This document shows positions 26,701-41,149 of a stretch of DNA of 64,000 bases, piece by piece. The translations under genes were made by a program, and so were the position numbers. The notes under the pieces were generated by a model. That model worked only from the letters and a program-made list of their open reading frames with translations. It had not been told where the DNA came from and did no database searches. This stretch comes from Xylocopa sonorina. Taxonomy: Eukaryota; Arthropoda; Insecta; Hymenoptera; Apidae. The stretch covers positions 868,001 to 932,000 of the forward strand of contig NW_027490136.1 of NCBI RefSeq assembly GCF_050948175.1, given 5' to 3'. Positions within the stretch are counted from its first letter, which is position 1. Every line of letters starts with the position of its first letter.

Positions 26701-29700
26701 AATGAATGTACATGCGACAATACCTTGATAGGAAATAGCGTTTGCAGATGTCTACGTATCGAAGCAATAGAGTTCTAATGCTTCTTAAATCGTCATATCG
26801 CATCCCATTTCTATGTTTCGTGATAAGATATAATATTCATTGCGAAGTGTCATGTATACCTCGTATTCCTTTCAAAAGAATGTGAATGCGACACTTCCTT
26901 CCTAGGAAATAGCGTTTGCAGATGTCTACGTGCCGAAGCAATAGAGTTCTAATGCTTCCTAAATCGCGATATCGCATCTCATTTCTATGTTGCATGATAA
27001 GATATAATATTCATTGTGCAGTGTTATGTATACCTCGTATTCCTTTCAAAAGAATGTAAATGCGACACTTCCTTGCTAGGAAGTAGCGCTTGCAGATGGC
27101 TACGTATCGAAGCAATAGTGTTCTAATGCTTCTTAAATCGCCATATCGCATCTCATTTCTATGTTTCATTATCAGATATAATATTCATTGTGCAGTGTTA
27201 TGTATACCTCGTATTCACCTCAAAAGAATGTAAATGCGACACTTCCTTGCTAGGAAATAGCGTTTGCAGATGTATACCTATCGAAGCAATAGGGATCTAA
27301 TGCTTCGTAAACCGCCATATCGCTTCTCATTTCTATGTTTCATGACAAGATATAATATTCATTGCGAAGAGTCATGTATATATCGTATTCACCTCAAAAG
27401 AATGCAAATGCGACACTTCCTTGCTAGGAAGTAGCGTTTTGCAGATGTCTACGTATCGAAGCAATAGAGTTCTAATGCTTCTTAAATCGTCATATCGCAT
27501 CTCATTTCTATGTTTCATGATAAGATATAATATTCATTGTGAAGTGTCATGTATACCTCGTATTCCTTTCAAAAGAATGTAAATACGACACTTCCTTGCT
27601 AGGAAATAGCGTTGGCAGATGTCTACGTATCGAAGCAATAGAGTTCTACTGCTTCTCAAAACGCGATATCGCATCTCGTTTCTATATTTCGTGACAGGAT
27701 ATAATATTCATTGCGAAATGTCACTTATAACTCGCATACACTTCAAATGAATATAATAGCGACACTTCCTTCCTAGGAAATAGCGTTTGCAGGTGTCTAT
27801 GTATCATGGCAGTAGAGTTCTAACGCTTCTTCAAACGCGAGATCGCAACTCATTTCTATGTATCATGATAAGATATAATATTCATTGCGAAGTGTCATGT
27901 ATACCTCGTATTCACTTCAACAGAATGTAAATGCGACACTTCCATGTTAGGAATTAGCGTTTGAAGATGTCTCCGTATCGAAGCAATAGTGTTCTAATGC
28001 TTCTCAAAACGCGATGTCGCATCTCATTCCTGTGTTTCATGATTACATATAATATTCATTGTGCAGTGTTATGTATACCTCGTATTCACATCAGAAGAAT
28101 GTAAATGTGACACTTCCTTCCTAGGAAATAGCGTTTGTACGTGTCTACGTATCATAGCTATAGGGTTCTAACGGTTGTTAAATCGCGATATCGCATCTCA
28201 TTTCTATCTTTCATGATAAGATATAATATTCATTGTGCAGTGTTATGTATACCTCGTATTCATATCAAAAGAATGTAAGTGCGACACTTCCTTGCTAGGA
28301 AGTAGCGTTTGCAGATGTCTCCGTATCGAAGCAATAGATTTCTAATGCTTCTTAAATCGTCATATCGCATCTCATTTCTATGATTCATGATAAGATATAA
28401 TATTCATTGCGAAGTGTCACGTATACGTCGTATTCCTTTCAAAAGAATGTAAATGCGACACTTCCTTGCTAGGAAATAGCGTTGGCATATGTCTACGTAT
28501 CGAAGCAATAGAGTTCAAATGCTTCTCAAAACGCGATATCGTTTCTCATTTCTATGTTTCATGGTAATATATAATATTCATTGCTTAGTGTCATGTATAC
28601 CTCGCATACACTTCAAATGAATGTAAATGCGAAACTTCCTTGCTAGGAAATAGCGTTGGATGATGTCTACGTATCAAAGCAGTAGAGTTCTAATGCTTCT
28701 TGTAACGCGATATCGCTACTCATTACTATGCTTCATGATAATATATAATATTCATTGTGGCTTGTTATGTATACCTTGTGTTCACTTCAAAAGAATGTAA
28801 ATGCGGCACTTCCTTGCTAGGAAATAGCGTTTGCTGATGTCTACGTATCGAAGCAATAGTTTTCTAATGCTTCTTAAATCGTCATATCGCATCTCATTTC
28901 TATGCTTCATGATGGGATATAATATTCAATGCGAAGTGTCATGTATACCTCGTATTCCTTTCAATAGAATGTAAATCCGACACTTCCTGGCTAGGAAATA
29001 GCGTTTGCATATGCCTACGTATCGTAGCATTAGTGCTCTAATGCTTCTCAAAACGCGATATCGTTTCTCATCTCTATGTTTCATGATAATATATAATATT
29101 CATTGTGGAGTGTTATGTATACCTCGTACTCACATCAAAAGAATGTAAATGCGACACTGCTTTGCTTGGAAATAGCGTTTGAATATGTCTACGTATCGAA
29201 GCAATAGATTTCTAATGCTTCTTAAATCGCCATATTGCATCTCATTTCTATGTTCCATGACGAGATATAATATTCATTGTGGAGTGTTATGTATACCTCG
29301 TATTCCTTTCAAAAGAATGTAACGTGTGTAACGAATGTAATGCAACACTTCCTTGCTAGGAAGTAGCGTTTGCAGATGTCTACGTATCGAAGCAATAGGG
29401 ATCTAATGCTTCTTAAATCGCCATATCGCTTCTCATTTCTATGTTCCTAGATAATATATAATATTCACTGCGAAGTGTCATGGATACCTCGTATTCCTTT
29501 CAAAAGAATGTAATTGCGACACTACCTTGCTAGGAAATAGCGTTTGCAGATGTCTACGTATCGAAGTAATAGTGTTCTAATGCTTCTTAAATCGCGCTAC
29601 CGCATCTCATTTCTATGTTTCGTGATAAGATATAATATTCATTGCGAAGTGTCATGTATACCTCGTATTCCTTTCAAAAGAATGTAAATGCGACACTTCC

Positions 29701-29840
29701 TTGCTAGGAAATAGCGTTGGCAGATGTCTATGTATCGAAGCAATAGAGTTCTAATGCTTCTTAAAACGCGATATCGCATCTCATTTCTATGTTTCTTGAT
29801 AATATATAATATTCACTGCTTAGTGTCATGTATACCTCGC
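23431..29840 (-). repeat. About 3655-bp duplication (21 monomers), two copies
   Basis: Rare variants recur 3655 bp apart: GCGCTTGCAGATGGCT at 23431 and 27086, GTTTTGCAGATG at 23781 and 27436, TTGGATGATGTC at 25001 and 28656. After the small insertion near 29325 the distance becomes 3672. Similarity is poor for about 500 bp in the middle (24460-24980 against 28110-28640), pointing to later replacement or gene conversion. Beyond 29840 the second copy instead matches 21990-22900 at a distance of about 7850 bp. Confidence 0.7.
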
Positions 29841-32800
29841 ACACACTTCAAACGAATGTAAATGCGACACTTCCTTGCCAGGAAATAGCGTTTGCAGATG
29901 CCTACGTATCGTAGAGTTACAGTTCTAATGCTTCTCAAATCCGGATACCGCTACTCATTTCTATGTTTCATGATAAGGTATAATATTCATTGTGCAGTGT
30001 TATGTATACCTCGTATTCACATGAAAAGAATGTAAATGCGACACTTACTTGCTAGGAAGTAGCGTTTGCAGATGCCTACGTATCGTAACATTAGTGCTCT
30101 AATGCTTCTCAAAAGGCGATATCGTTTTTCCCTTCTATGTTTCGTGATAATAAATAATATTCATTGCTTAGTGTCATGTGTACCTCGCATACACTTCAAA
30201 TGAATGTAAATGCGACACTTCCTTGCTAGGAAATAGTGTTTGCAGATGTCTACGTATCGAAGCAATAGAGTTCCAATGCTTCTTAAATCGCGATATCGCA
30301 TCTCATTTCTATGTTTCATGGTAAGATATAATATTCATTGTGCAGTGTTATGTATACCTCGTATTCACCTCAAAAGAATGTAAATGCGACACTTCCTTGC
30401 TAGGAAATAGCGTTTGCAGGTGTATACTTATCGAAGCAACAGACTTCTAATGCTTCATAAATCGCCATATCGCATCTCATTTCTATGTTTTATGATAAGA
30501 TATAACATTAATTGTCCATTGTTATGTACATCTCGCCTACTCTTCAAATGAATGCAAATGCGACACTTCCACGCTAGGAAGTAGCGTTTGCAGATGGCTA
30601 CGTATCGAAGCAATAGTGTTCTAATGCTTCTTAAATCGCCATATCGCATCTCATTTCTATGCTTTATGATAGATATAATATTCATTGTGCAGTGCTATGT
30701 ACACCTCGCATACACTTCAAGTGAATGTAAATGCGACACTTCCTTGCTAGGAAATAGCGTTGGTAGATGTCTAGGTATCGAAGCAATAGGTTTCTAAAGC
30801 TTGCTAATTCTCGATGTCGCATCTCATATCTATGTTTCATGATAATATATAATATTCATTGCGAAGAGTCATGTATATATCGTATTAACCTCAAAAGAAT
30901 GAAAATGCGACACTTCCTTGCTAGGAATTAGCGTTTGCAGATGTATATGTATCAAAGCAATAGAGTTGCTATGCTTCTTACATCGTCATATCGCATCTCA
31001 TTTCTATGTTTCATTATAAGATATAATATTCATTGCGAAGTGTCATGTATACCTCGTATTCACTTCAAATGAATGTAAATGCGACACTTCCTTGCTAGGA
31101 AGTAGCGTTTGCAGATGCCTACGTATCGGAGCAATTGTTTTCTAATGTTTGTTAAATCGTCATATCGCATCTCATAACTACTTTTCTTGATAAGATATAA
31201 TATTCATTGCGAAGTGTCATGTTTACCTCGTATTCACTTCAAATGAATGTAAATGCGACACTTCCTTGCTAGGAAGTAGCGTTTGCAGATGCCTACGTAT
31301 CGGAGCAATTGTTTTCTAATGTTTGTTAAATCGTCATATCGCATCTCATAACTACTTTTCTTGATAAGATATAATATTCATTGCGAAGTGTCATGTATAC
31401 CACGTATTCCTTTCAGAAGAATGTAAGTGCGACACTTCCTTGCTAGGAAGTTGCGTTTGCAGACGTCTACGTATCGAAGCAATAGATTTCTAATGCTTCT
31501 TAAACCGTCATATCGCATCTCATTTCTATGTTTCATGATAAGATATAATATTCATTGCGAAGTGTCATGTATACCTCGTATTCTTTTCAAAAGAATGTAA
31601 GTGCGACACTTCCTTGCTAGGAACTAGCGTTTGCAGATGTCTACGTATCGAAGCAATAGATTTCTAATGCTTCTTAAATCGTCATATCGCATCTCATTTC
31701 TATGTTTCATTATAAGATATAATATTCATTGCGAAGTGCTATGTATACCTCGTATTCCTTTCAAAAGAATGTAAATGCGACACTTCCTTGCTAGGAAGTA
31801 GCGCTTGCAGATGTCTACGTATCGTAGCATTAGTGTTATAATGCTTCTCAAAACTCGATATCGCTACTCATATCTATGTTTCATGATAAGATATAATATT
31901 CATTGTGCAGTGTTATGTATACCTCGAATTCACTTCAATAGAATGTAAATGCTACAATTCCTTGCTAGGAAATAGCGTTTGCAGATGTCTACCAATCGAA
32001 GCAATAGGGTTCTAATGCTTCTTCTAACGGGATATCGCATCTCTTTTCTATGTTTCATGATAAGATATAATATTCATTGCGAAGTGTCATGTATACCTCG
32101 TATTCACTTCAAAAGAATGTAAATCCGACACTTCCCTGCTGGGAAATAGCGTTTGCAGATGTCTACGTATCCAAGCAAAAGATTTCTAATGCTTCTTAAA
32201 TCGCCATATTGCTTCTCATTTCTATGTTTCATGACAAGACGTAATATTCACTGTGTAGTGTTATGTTTATCTCGTCTATTCATCAAATGAATGTAAATGC
32301 GACACTTCCTTTGCTTGGAAATAACGTTTGCAGATGTCTACTTATCGTGGCATTAGGGTTCTAATGCTTCTCAAAACGCGATATCGCTTCTAATTTCTAT
32401 GTTTCATGATAATATATAATATTCATTGCGAAGGGTCACGTATACCTCGAATACACTTTAATTGAATGTACACGCGACACTTCTTTGCTAGGAAAAGCGA
32501 TTGCAGTTGTCTACGTATCGAAGCAATAGAGTTCTAATGCTTCTTAAATCGTGATATTGCATCTCATTCCTATGTTTCATGATAAGATATAATATTCATT
32601 GTGGAGGGTTTTGTATACTTCGTATTCACTTCAAGAGAATGTAAATGCGAGACTTCCTAGCCAGGTTATAGCGTCTGCAGATATCTACCTACCGAAGCAT
32701 CAGTGTTCTAATGCTTCTTAAATCGAGATGTCGCATCTCATTTCTATGCTTCATGATAACATGTAATATTCATTGCAAAGTGATATATATAGCTCGCATA

Positions 32801-34849
32801 CACTACAAATGAATGTAAATGCGACACTTCCTTTCTAGGAAATAGCGTTTCCAGATGTCTACGTATCGCAGCAATAGGGTTCTAACGCTTCTTAAAACGC
32901 GATATCGCATCTCATTTCTATGCTTCATGGTCAGATATAATGTTCATTGCGAAATGTTATGTATACCTCGCATACACCTCAAATGAATGTAAATGCGACA
33001 CTTCCTTGCTAGGAAATAGCGTTTCCAGATATCTACGTATCGAAGCAATAGGGTTCTAATGCTTCATAAATCGCGATATCGCATCTCATTTCTATGTTTC
33101 ATGATAATATATAATATTCATTGCGAAGTGTTATGTATACCTCGCATACTTTAAGTGAATGCAAATACGACTCTTCCTTACCAGGAAATAGCGTTTGCAG
33201 ATGTCTGCGTATCGAAGCAATAGATTTCTAATGCTTCTTAAATCGAGATATCGCACCACACTTCTATGTTTCATGGTAAGATATTATATTCATTGCGAAG
33301 TGTCATATATAACTCGTATTCACTTCAAAAGAATGTGAATGCGGCACTTCTTTGCTATTAAATAGCGTTTGCAGATGTCTACGTATCGAAGCAATAGATT
33401 CCTAATGCTTCATAAATCGCCAAATCGCATCTCATTTCTATGTTTCATGATAAGATATAATATTCATTGTGCAGTGTTATGTATACCTCGTATTCACCTC
33501 AAAAGAATGTAAATACGACTCTTCCTTGCTAGGAAATAGCGTTTGCAGATGTCTACGTATCCAAGCAATAGAGTTCTAATGCTACTTAAATCGCGATATG
33601 GCATCTCATTTCTATGTTACATGATAAGATGTAATAATCATTGTGGAGTGTCATGTATACCTCGTATTCACTTCAAAGAATGTGAATGCGGCACTTCTTT
33701 GCTATTAAATAGCGTTTGCAGTTGTCTACGTATCGAAGCAATAGATTCCTAATGCTTCTTAAAACGCGATATCGCTTCTTTTTCAGTGTTTCATGATAAG
33801 ATGTAATATTCATGGTGGAGTGTTATATATACCTCGTATTCAATTCAAAAGAATGTAAACGCGAGACTTCGTTGCCAGGAAATAGCGTTTGCAGATGTCT
33901 ACGTATCGTACCATTAGAATTCTAATGCTTCTCAAAACGCGATATCGCTACACATTACCATGTTTCATTATAATATATAATATTCATTGCGAAGTGTCAT
34001 GTATACCTCGCATAAACTTCAAATGGATGTGAATGCGACAGTTCCTTGCTGGGAAATAATGTTTGCAGATATCTACGTATCGACGCAATAGAGTTCTAAT
34101 GCTTCTTAAATCGCGATATCGCATCTCATTTCTATGTTCCATGATAAGATATAATATTCCTTGTGCAGTGTTATGAATACTTCGTATTCACTTCAAAAGA
34201 ATGTAAATGCGACACTTCCTGCTTGGAAATAGCGTTTGCAGATGTCTACGTATCGAAGCAATAGTTTTCTAATGCACCTTAAACCGTCATATCGCAACCC
34301 ATATCTACGTTTCATGATAAGATATAATATTCATTGCGAAGTATCATGCATACCTCGTATTCACTTCAAAAGAATGTAATTGCGACACTTCCTTGCTAGG
34401 AAATAGCGTTTGCAGATGTCTACGCATCGAAGAAATAGACATCTAATGCTTCATAAATCGCCATATCGCACCTCATTTCTATGTTTCATGATAAGATATA
34501 ATATTCATTGTGCAGTGTTATGTATACCTCGTATTCACCTCAAAAAAATGTAACTGCGACACTTCCTTGCTAGCAAATAGCGTTTGCAGATGTCTACGTA
34601 TCGAAGCAATAGAGTTCTAATGCTTCTTAAATCGTCATACCGCATCTCAATTCTATGTTTCATGATAAGATATAATATTCATTGCGAAGTGTCATGTATA
34701 CCTCGTATTCCTTTCAAAAGAATGTAAATGCAACACTTCCTTGGAAGGAAGTAGCGTTTGCAGATTTCTACGTATTGAAGCAATAGAATTCTAATGCTAC
34801 TTAAATCGCCATATCGCAACTCATTTCTCTGTTTCATGGTAAGATATAA

Positions 34850-37800
34850 TATTCATTGTGGAATGTTATGTATACCTGGTATTCACTTCAAAAGAATGTA
34901 AACGCGACACTTCCGTGCCAAGATATATCGCTTGCAGATGTCTACGTATCGTAGCATCAGAGTTCTAATGCTTCTCAAAACGCGATATCGCTACTCATTA
35001 CCATGTTTCATGATAATATATAATATTCATTGTGCAGTGTTATGAATACCTCGTATTCACTTCAAAAGAATGTAAATGCGACACTTCCAGGCTAGGAAAT
35101 AGCGTTTGCAGATGTCTACGTTTCGTGGCATTAGGTTTCTAATGCTTCTCAAAACGAGATATCGCTTCTCATTTCTACGTTTCATGATAATATATAATAT
35201 TCATTGCGAAGTGTCATGTATACCTCGCAAACACTTAAAATGAATGTAAATGCGACACTTCCTTGCTAGGAAGTAGCGTTTGCAGATGTCTACGTATCGA
35301 ACCAATAGATTTCTAAAGCTTCTTAAATCGCCATATCGCATCCCATTCCTATGTTTCATGATAAGATATAATATTCATTGTGGAGTGTTATGTATACCTC
35401 GTATTCACTTCAAAAGAATGTAAACGCGACACTACCTTGCCAGGAAATAGCGTTTGCAGATGTCTACGTATCGTAGCATTAGAGTTCTAATGCTTCTCAA
35501 AACGCGATATAGCTACTCATTACTATGTTTCATGATAAGATATAATATTCATATCGAAGTGTCATGTATACCTCGTATTCACTTCAAAAGAATGTAAATG
35601 CGACACTTCCATGCTAGGAAATAGCGTTTGCAGATGCCTACGTATCGTAGGAATAGAGTTCTAATGCTTCTTAAAACGCGATATCGCATCACATTTCTAT
35701 GTTTTATGATAAGATATGATATTCATTGTGGAGCGATATGTACACATCGTATTCACCTCAAAAGAATGTAAATGCGACACTTCCTGGCTAGGAAATAGCG
35801 TTTCCAGATGTCTACGTATCGAGGCAATAGAGTTCTAATGCTTCTTAAAACGGGATATCGCATCCCATTTCTATGTTCCACGATAAGGTATAATATTCAT
35901 TGCGAAGTGTCATGTATACCTCGTACTCACCTCAAAAGAATGTAACTGCGACACTTCCTTGCTAGGAAGTAAAGTCTCCAGATGTCTATGTATCGAAGCA
36001 GTATAGTTCTAATGCTTCTTCAAACGGGATATCGCATCTCATTTCTATGTTTCATGATAAGATATAATATCCACTGCGAAGTGTTATGTATACCTCGCAT
36101 ACACTTCAAATAAATGTAAATGCGACACTTCCTTCCTAGGAAATAGCGTTTGCAGATGTCTACGTATCGTAGCAATAAATTTCTAACGCTTCTTAAAGCT
36201 CGATATCGCATCTCATTTCTATGATTCGTGATAAGATATAATATTCATTGCGAAGTGTTATGTACGCCTCGTATTCACTTCAGGTGAATGTAACTGCGAC
36301 ACTTCCTTGCTTGGAAGTAGCGTTTCCAGATGTCTACGTAACGGAGCAATAGCGTTCTAATGCTTCTTAGAGCGCGATATCGCATCTCATTTCTACGTTT
36401 CATGATAAGGTATAATATTCATTGCGAAGTGTCATGTATACCTCGTGTTCACTTCAAAGGAGTGATAATGCGACACTTCCTTGCTAGGAAGTAGCGTTTG
36501 CAGATGTCTACGTATCGAAGCAATATAGTTCTAATGCTTTTTCAAACGAGATATCGCATCTCATTTCTATGTTTCATGATGAGATATAATATTCATTGCG
36601 ATGTGTCATGTATAGATCGCATACACATCAAACGAAAGTAAAAGCGTCACTTCCTGGCTAGGAAATAGCGGTTGCAGATGTCTACGTATCGAAGCAATAG
36701 ATTTCTAATGCTTCTTAAAACGCGATATCTCATTTCATTTTTATGTTTCGTGATTAGATATATTATTCATTGCGAAGTGTCATGTATACCTCGTATTCAC
36801 TTCAAATGAATGCAAATGCGACACTTCCTTGCTAGGTAATAGTGTTTCCAGATATCAACGTACCGTAGCTATAGAGTTCTAAAGCTTCTTAAAACAAGAT
36901 ATCGCATCTCTTTTCTATGTTTCATGATAAAATATAGTATTCATTGCGAAGTGTCATGCATACCTCGTAATCACTTCAAAAGAATGTAAACGCGACACTT
37001 CCTTGCTAGGAAATGTCGTTTGCAGATGTCTACGTATCGTAGCAATAGAATTCTAATGCTTCTTAAATCGCGATATAGCTCCTAATTTCTATGTTTCATG
37101 ATAAGATATAATAATCATTGCGAAGTGTCATGTACAACTCGTATTCCTTTCAAAAGAATGTAAATGCGACACTTCCTTGCCAGGAAGTAGCGTTTGCAGA
37201 TATCTACGTATCGAAGCAACAGAGTTCGAAAGCTTGCTAATTCGCGATATCGCCTCTCATATCTACGTTTGATGATAAGATATAATATTCACTGTGCAGT
37301 GTTATGTATATCTCGTCAATACTTCAAATGGATGTAAATGCGACACTTCCTTGCTGGGAAATAGCGTTTGCAGATGTCTACGTATCGTGGCATTAGAGTT
37401 CTAATGCTTCTCAAAACGCGATATCGCTTCTCATTTCTATGTTTCATGATAATATATAATATTCATTGTGGAATGTTATGTATACCTCGTATTCACTTCA
37501 AAAGAATGTAAACGCGACACTTCCGTGCCAAGATATATCGCTTGCAGATGTCTACGTATCGTAGCATCAGAGTTCTAATGCTTCTCAAAACGCGATATCG
37601 CTACTCATTACCATGTTTCATGATAATATATAATATTCATTGTGCAGTGTTATGAATACCTCGTATTCACTTCAAAAGAATGTAAATGCGACACTTCCAG
37701 GCTAGGAAATAGCGTTTGCAGATGTCTACGTTTCGTGGCATTAGGTTTCTAATGCTTCTCAAAACGAGATATCGCTTCTCATTTCTACGTTTCATGATAA

Positions 37801-39520
37801 TATATAATATTCATTGCGAAGTGTCATGTATACCTCGCAAACACTTAAAATGAATGTAAATGCGACACTTCCTTGCTAGGAAGTAGCGTTTGCAGATGTC
37901 TACGTATCGAACCAATAGATTTCTAAAGCTTCTTAAATCGCCATATCGCATCCCATTCCTATGTTTCATGATAAGATATAATATTCATTGTGGAGTGTTA
38001 TGTATACCTCGTATTCACTTCAAAAGAATGTAAACGCGACACTACCTTGCCAGGAAATAGCGTTTGCAGATGTCTACGTATCGTAGCATTAGAGTTCTAA
38101 TGCTTCTCAAAACGCGATATAGCTACTCATTACTATGTTTCATGATAAGATATAATATTCATATCGAAGTGTCATGTATACCTCGTAGTCACCTCAAAAG
38201 AATATAAATGCGACACTTCCTGGCTAGGAAATAGCGTTTCCAGATGTCTACGTATCGAGGCAATAGAGTTCTAATGCTTCTTAAAACGGGATATCGCATC
38301 CCATTTCTATGTTCCACGATAAGGTATAATATTCATTGCGAAGTGTCATGTATACCTCGTACTCACCTCAAAAGAATGTAACTGCGACACTTCCTTGCTA
38401 GGAAGTAAAGTCTCCAGATGTCTATGTATCGAAGCAGTATAGTTCTAATGCTTCTTCAAACGGGATATCGCATCTCATTTCTATGTTTCATGATGAGATA
38501 TAATATTCATTGAGAAGTGTTATGCAGAGCTTGCATACACTTCAAATGAATGTAACTGCGACACTTTCTTGCTAGGAAGTAGCGTTTCCAGATGTCTACG
38601 TATCGAAGCAACAGAGTTCTAATGCTTCTTAAAACGGGATATCGCATCTCATTTCTATGTTTCATGATAAAATATAGTATTCATTGCGAAGTGTCATGCA
38701 TACCTCGTAATCACTTCAAAAGAATGTAAACGCGACACTTCCTTGCTAGGAAATGTCGTTTGCAGATGTCTACGTATCGTAGCAATAGGATTCTAATGCT
38801 TCTTAAATAGCGATATAGCTCCTAATTTCTATGTTTCATGATAAGATATAATATTCATTGCGAAGTGTCATGTATACCTCGTATTCACTTCAAAAGAATG
38901 TAAATGCGACACTTCCTTGCTTGGCAATAGCGTTTGCAGATGTTTACGTATCGTAGAAATAGAGATCTAATGCTTCTTGAAACGCGATATTGCAAATCAT
39001 ATCTATGTTTCACAATAAGATATAATATTCAATGCGAAGTGTCATGTATACCTCGTATTCACTTAAAAAGTATGTAAATGCGACACTTCCATATTCCTAG
39101 GGAGTAGCGTTTGCTGATGTCTACGTATCGAAGCAATAGAATTCTAATGCTTCTTAAATCGTCATATCGCATCTCATTTCTATGTTTCATGATAAGATAT
39201 AATAATCATTGCGTAGTGTCATGTACAACTCGTATTCCTTTCAAAAGAATGTAAATGCGACACTTCCTTGCCAGGAAGTAGCGTTTGCAGATATCTACGT
39301 ATCGAAGCAACAGAGTTCGAAAGCTTGCTAATTCGCGATATCGCCTCTCATATCTACGTTTGATGATAAGATATAATATTCACTGTGCAGTGTTATGTAT
39401 ATCTCGTCAATACTTCAAATGGATGTAAATGCGACACTTCCTTGCTGGGAAATAGCGTTTGCAGATGTCTACGTATCGTGGCATTAGAGTTCTAATGCTT
39501 CTCAAAGCGCGATATCGCTT
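34850..39520 (-). repeat. Overlapping 15- and 10-monomer duplications
   Basis: The rare word CGTGCCAAGATATATCG occurs at 34914 and 37524, exactly 2610 bp (15 monomers) apart. Further along, the TAAAGTCTCCAGATG variant is 2436 bp apart (35971 and 38407), so the second copy lost exactly one monomer. A second series around 36961 and 38701 is 1740 bp apart (10 monomers), and another near 37141 and 39232 is 2091 bp apart. The region is a mosaic of nested unequal exchanges. Confidence 0.7.
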
Positions 39521-41023
39521 CTCATTTCTATGTTTCATGATAATATATAATATTCATTGTGAAGTGCCATGTATACCTCGTATTCACTTCAAAAGAATGT
39601 AAATGCGACACTTCCTTGCTTGGAAATAGCGTTTGCAGATGTCTACGTATCGAAGCAATAGAGTACTAAAGCTTGCTAATTCGCGATATCGCATCTCATT
39701 TCTATGTTTCATGATAATATATAATATTCATTGCGGAGTGTTATGTACACCTCGTATTCACTCCAAAAGAATGTAAATGCGACACTTCCTTCCTTGGAAA
39801 TAGCGTTTGCAGATGTCTACGTATCGAAGCAATAGAGTTCTAATGCTTCTTAAATCGCCATATTACATCTCATTTCTATGTTTCATGATAAGATATAATA
39901 TTCATTGTGGAGTGTTATGTATACCTCGTATTCACTTCAAAAGAATGTAGACGCGACACTTCCTTGCCAGGAAATAGCGTTTTCAGATGTCTACGTATCG
40001 TAGCATTAAAGTTCTAATGCCTCTCAAAACGCGATATCGCGTCTCATTCCTATGTTTCATGATAATATATAATATTCATTGTGCAGTGTTATGTATATCT
40101 CGTCTAAACTTCAAATGAATGAATATGCGACACTCCCTTGCTTGGAAATAGCGTTTGCAGATGTGTACGTATCGTGGCATTAGAGTTCTAATGCTTCTCA
40201 AAACACGATATCGATTCTCATTCCTATGTTTCATGATAATATATAAGATTCATTGGGAAGTGTTATGTATACCTCGTATTCACTTCAAAAGTATGTAAAT
40301 GCGACACTTCCTTGCGAGGAAATAGCGGTTCCAGATGTCAGCGTATCGAAACAATAGTGTTCTAATGCTTATTAGAATGACATGTCGCATATATTTCTAT
40401 GTTTCATGATAAGATATAATATCCATTGCGAAGTGCCACTTATACCTCGCATTCACTTCAAATGATTGTAAATGCGACACTTCCTTGCTAAGAAATAGCG
40501 TTTGCAGTTGTCTACGTGTCGAAGCAATAGAGTTCCAATGCTTCTTAAAACGTGATGTCGCATATTATTTCTATGTTTCGTGATAAGATATAATATTCAT
40601 TGCGAAATATCACGTATACCTCGTATTCACTTCAAAAGAAAGTAAATGCGACACTTCCATGCTAGGAAATAGCGTTTGCAGATGTCTACGTATCGTAGCA
40701 ATGGTGTTCTAATACCGCTTAAAATGCGATATCGCATCTCATTTCTATGTTTCATGATAAGATATAATACCCATTGCGAAGTGTCATGTATACTTCGTAT
40801 TCACTTCAAAAGAATGTAAATGCGACACTTCCTTGCTAGGAAATAGCGTTTGCACATGTCTACGTATCGAAGCAATTGAGTTCTATTGCTCCTTAAAACG
40901 CGAGATCGCATCTCGTTTCTATGTTTTATGATGAGATATAATATCCATTGCGAAGTGTCATGTATACCCCGCATTCACTTCAAAAGAATGTAAATGCGAC
41001 ACTTCCTTGCTAGGAAATAGCAA

Positions 41024-41074
41024 GTGTCATTCAGCCTCCTGGGATACGAATAATTTGTTCGCCAGGACGTGACA
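41024..41074 (+). repeat. Left LTR remnant (last 51 bp only)
   Basis: Identical by eye to 46118-46168, the final 51 bp of the right LTR, ending GGACGTGACA. The other roughly 1.5 kb of the left LTR is absent, and reversed satellite abuts directly. With U3 lost the element has no promoter of its own on this side. Confidence 0.9.
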
Positions 41075-41081
41075 AAGTTTC

Positions 41082-41098
41082 TGGTGACAGCGGTGGGA
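41082..41098 (+). promoter_or_regulatory. Primer-binding site, tRNA-Leu-like
   Basis: TGGTGACAGCGGTGGGA starts seven bases after the LTR end. It is complementary to the 3' end of a eukaryotic tRNA-Leu (AAG/UAG type, ...TCCCACCGCTGCCACCA) with one mismatch. The tRNA sequence is from general knowledge, not from this genome. Confidence 0.65.
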
Positions 41099-41149
41099 TA
41101 TTCGCGTATAACTTATCGGAAATTCTGCTGAATAAGTGTACGAACAGCC

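Larger units (their letters stand above)
18042..41022 (-). repeat. 174-bp satellite array S2 (minus orientation), about 132 monomers
   Basis: The same monomer as S1 but reverse-complemented throughout: GAATGTAAATGCGACACTTC, CTTGCTAGGAAATAGCG, CAGATGTCTACGTATCG, CGCGATATCGC and CATAAGA/GATAAGATATAATATTC in that order. I found no internal change of direction in 23 kb. Several higher-order duplications lie within it. One small irregularity is an insertion of about 17 bp near 29325. The array ends after GGAAATAG, where the retroelement remnant starts. Satellite frames such as 22606-22818 arise because 174 is divisible by three and are not genes. Confidence 0.95.

Noticed and set aside
18042..41022. 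CRISPR-like regular repeats
   Set aside because: Monomers are contiguous 174-bp units without unique spacers, and the setting is eukaryotic.
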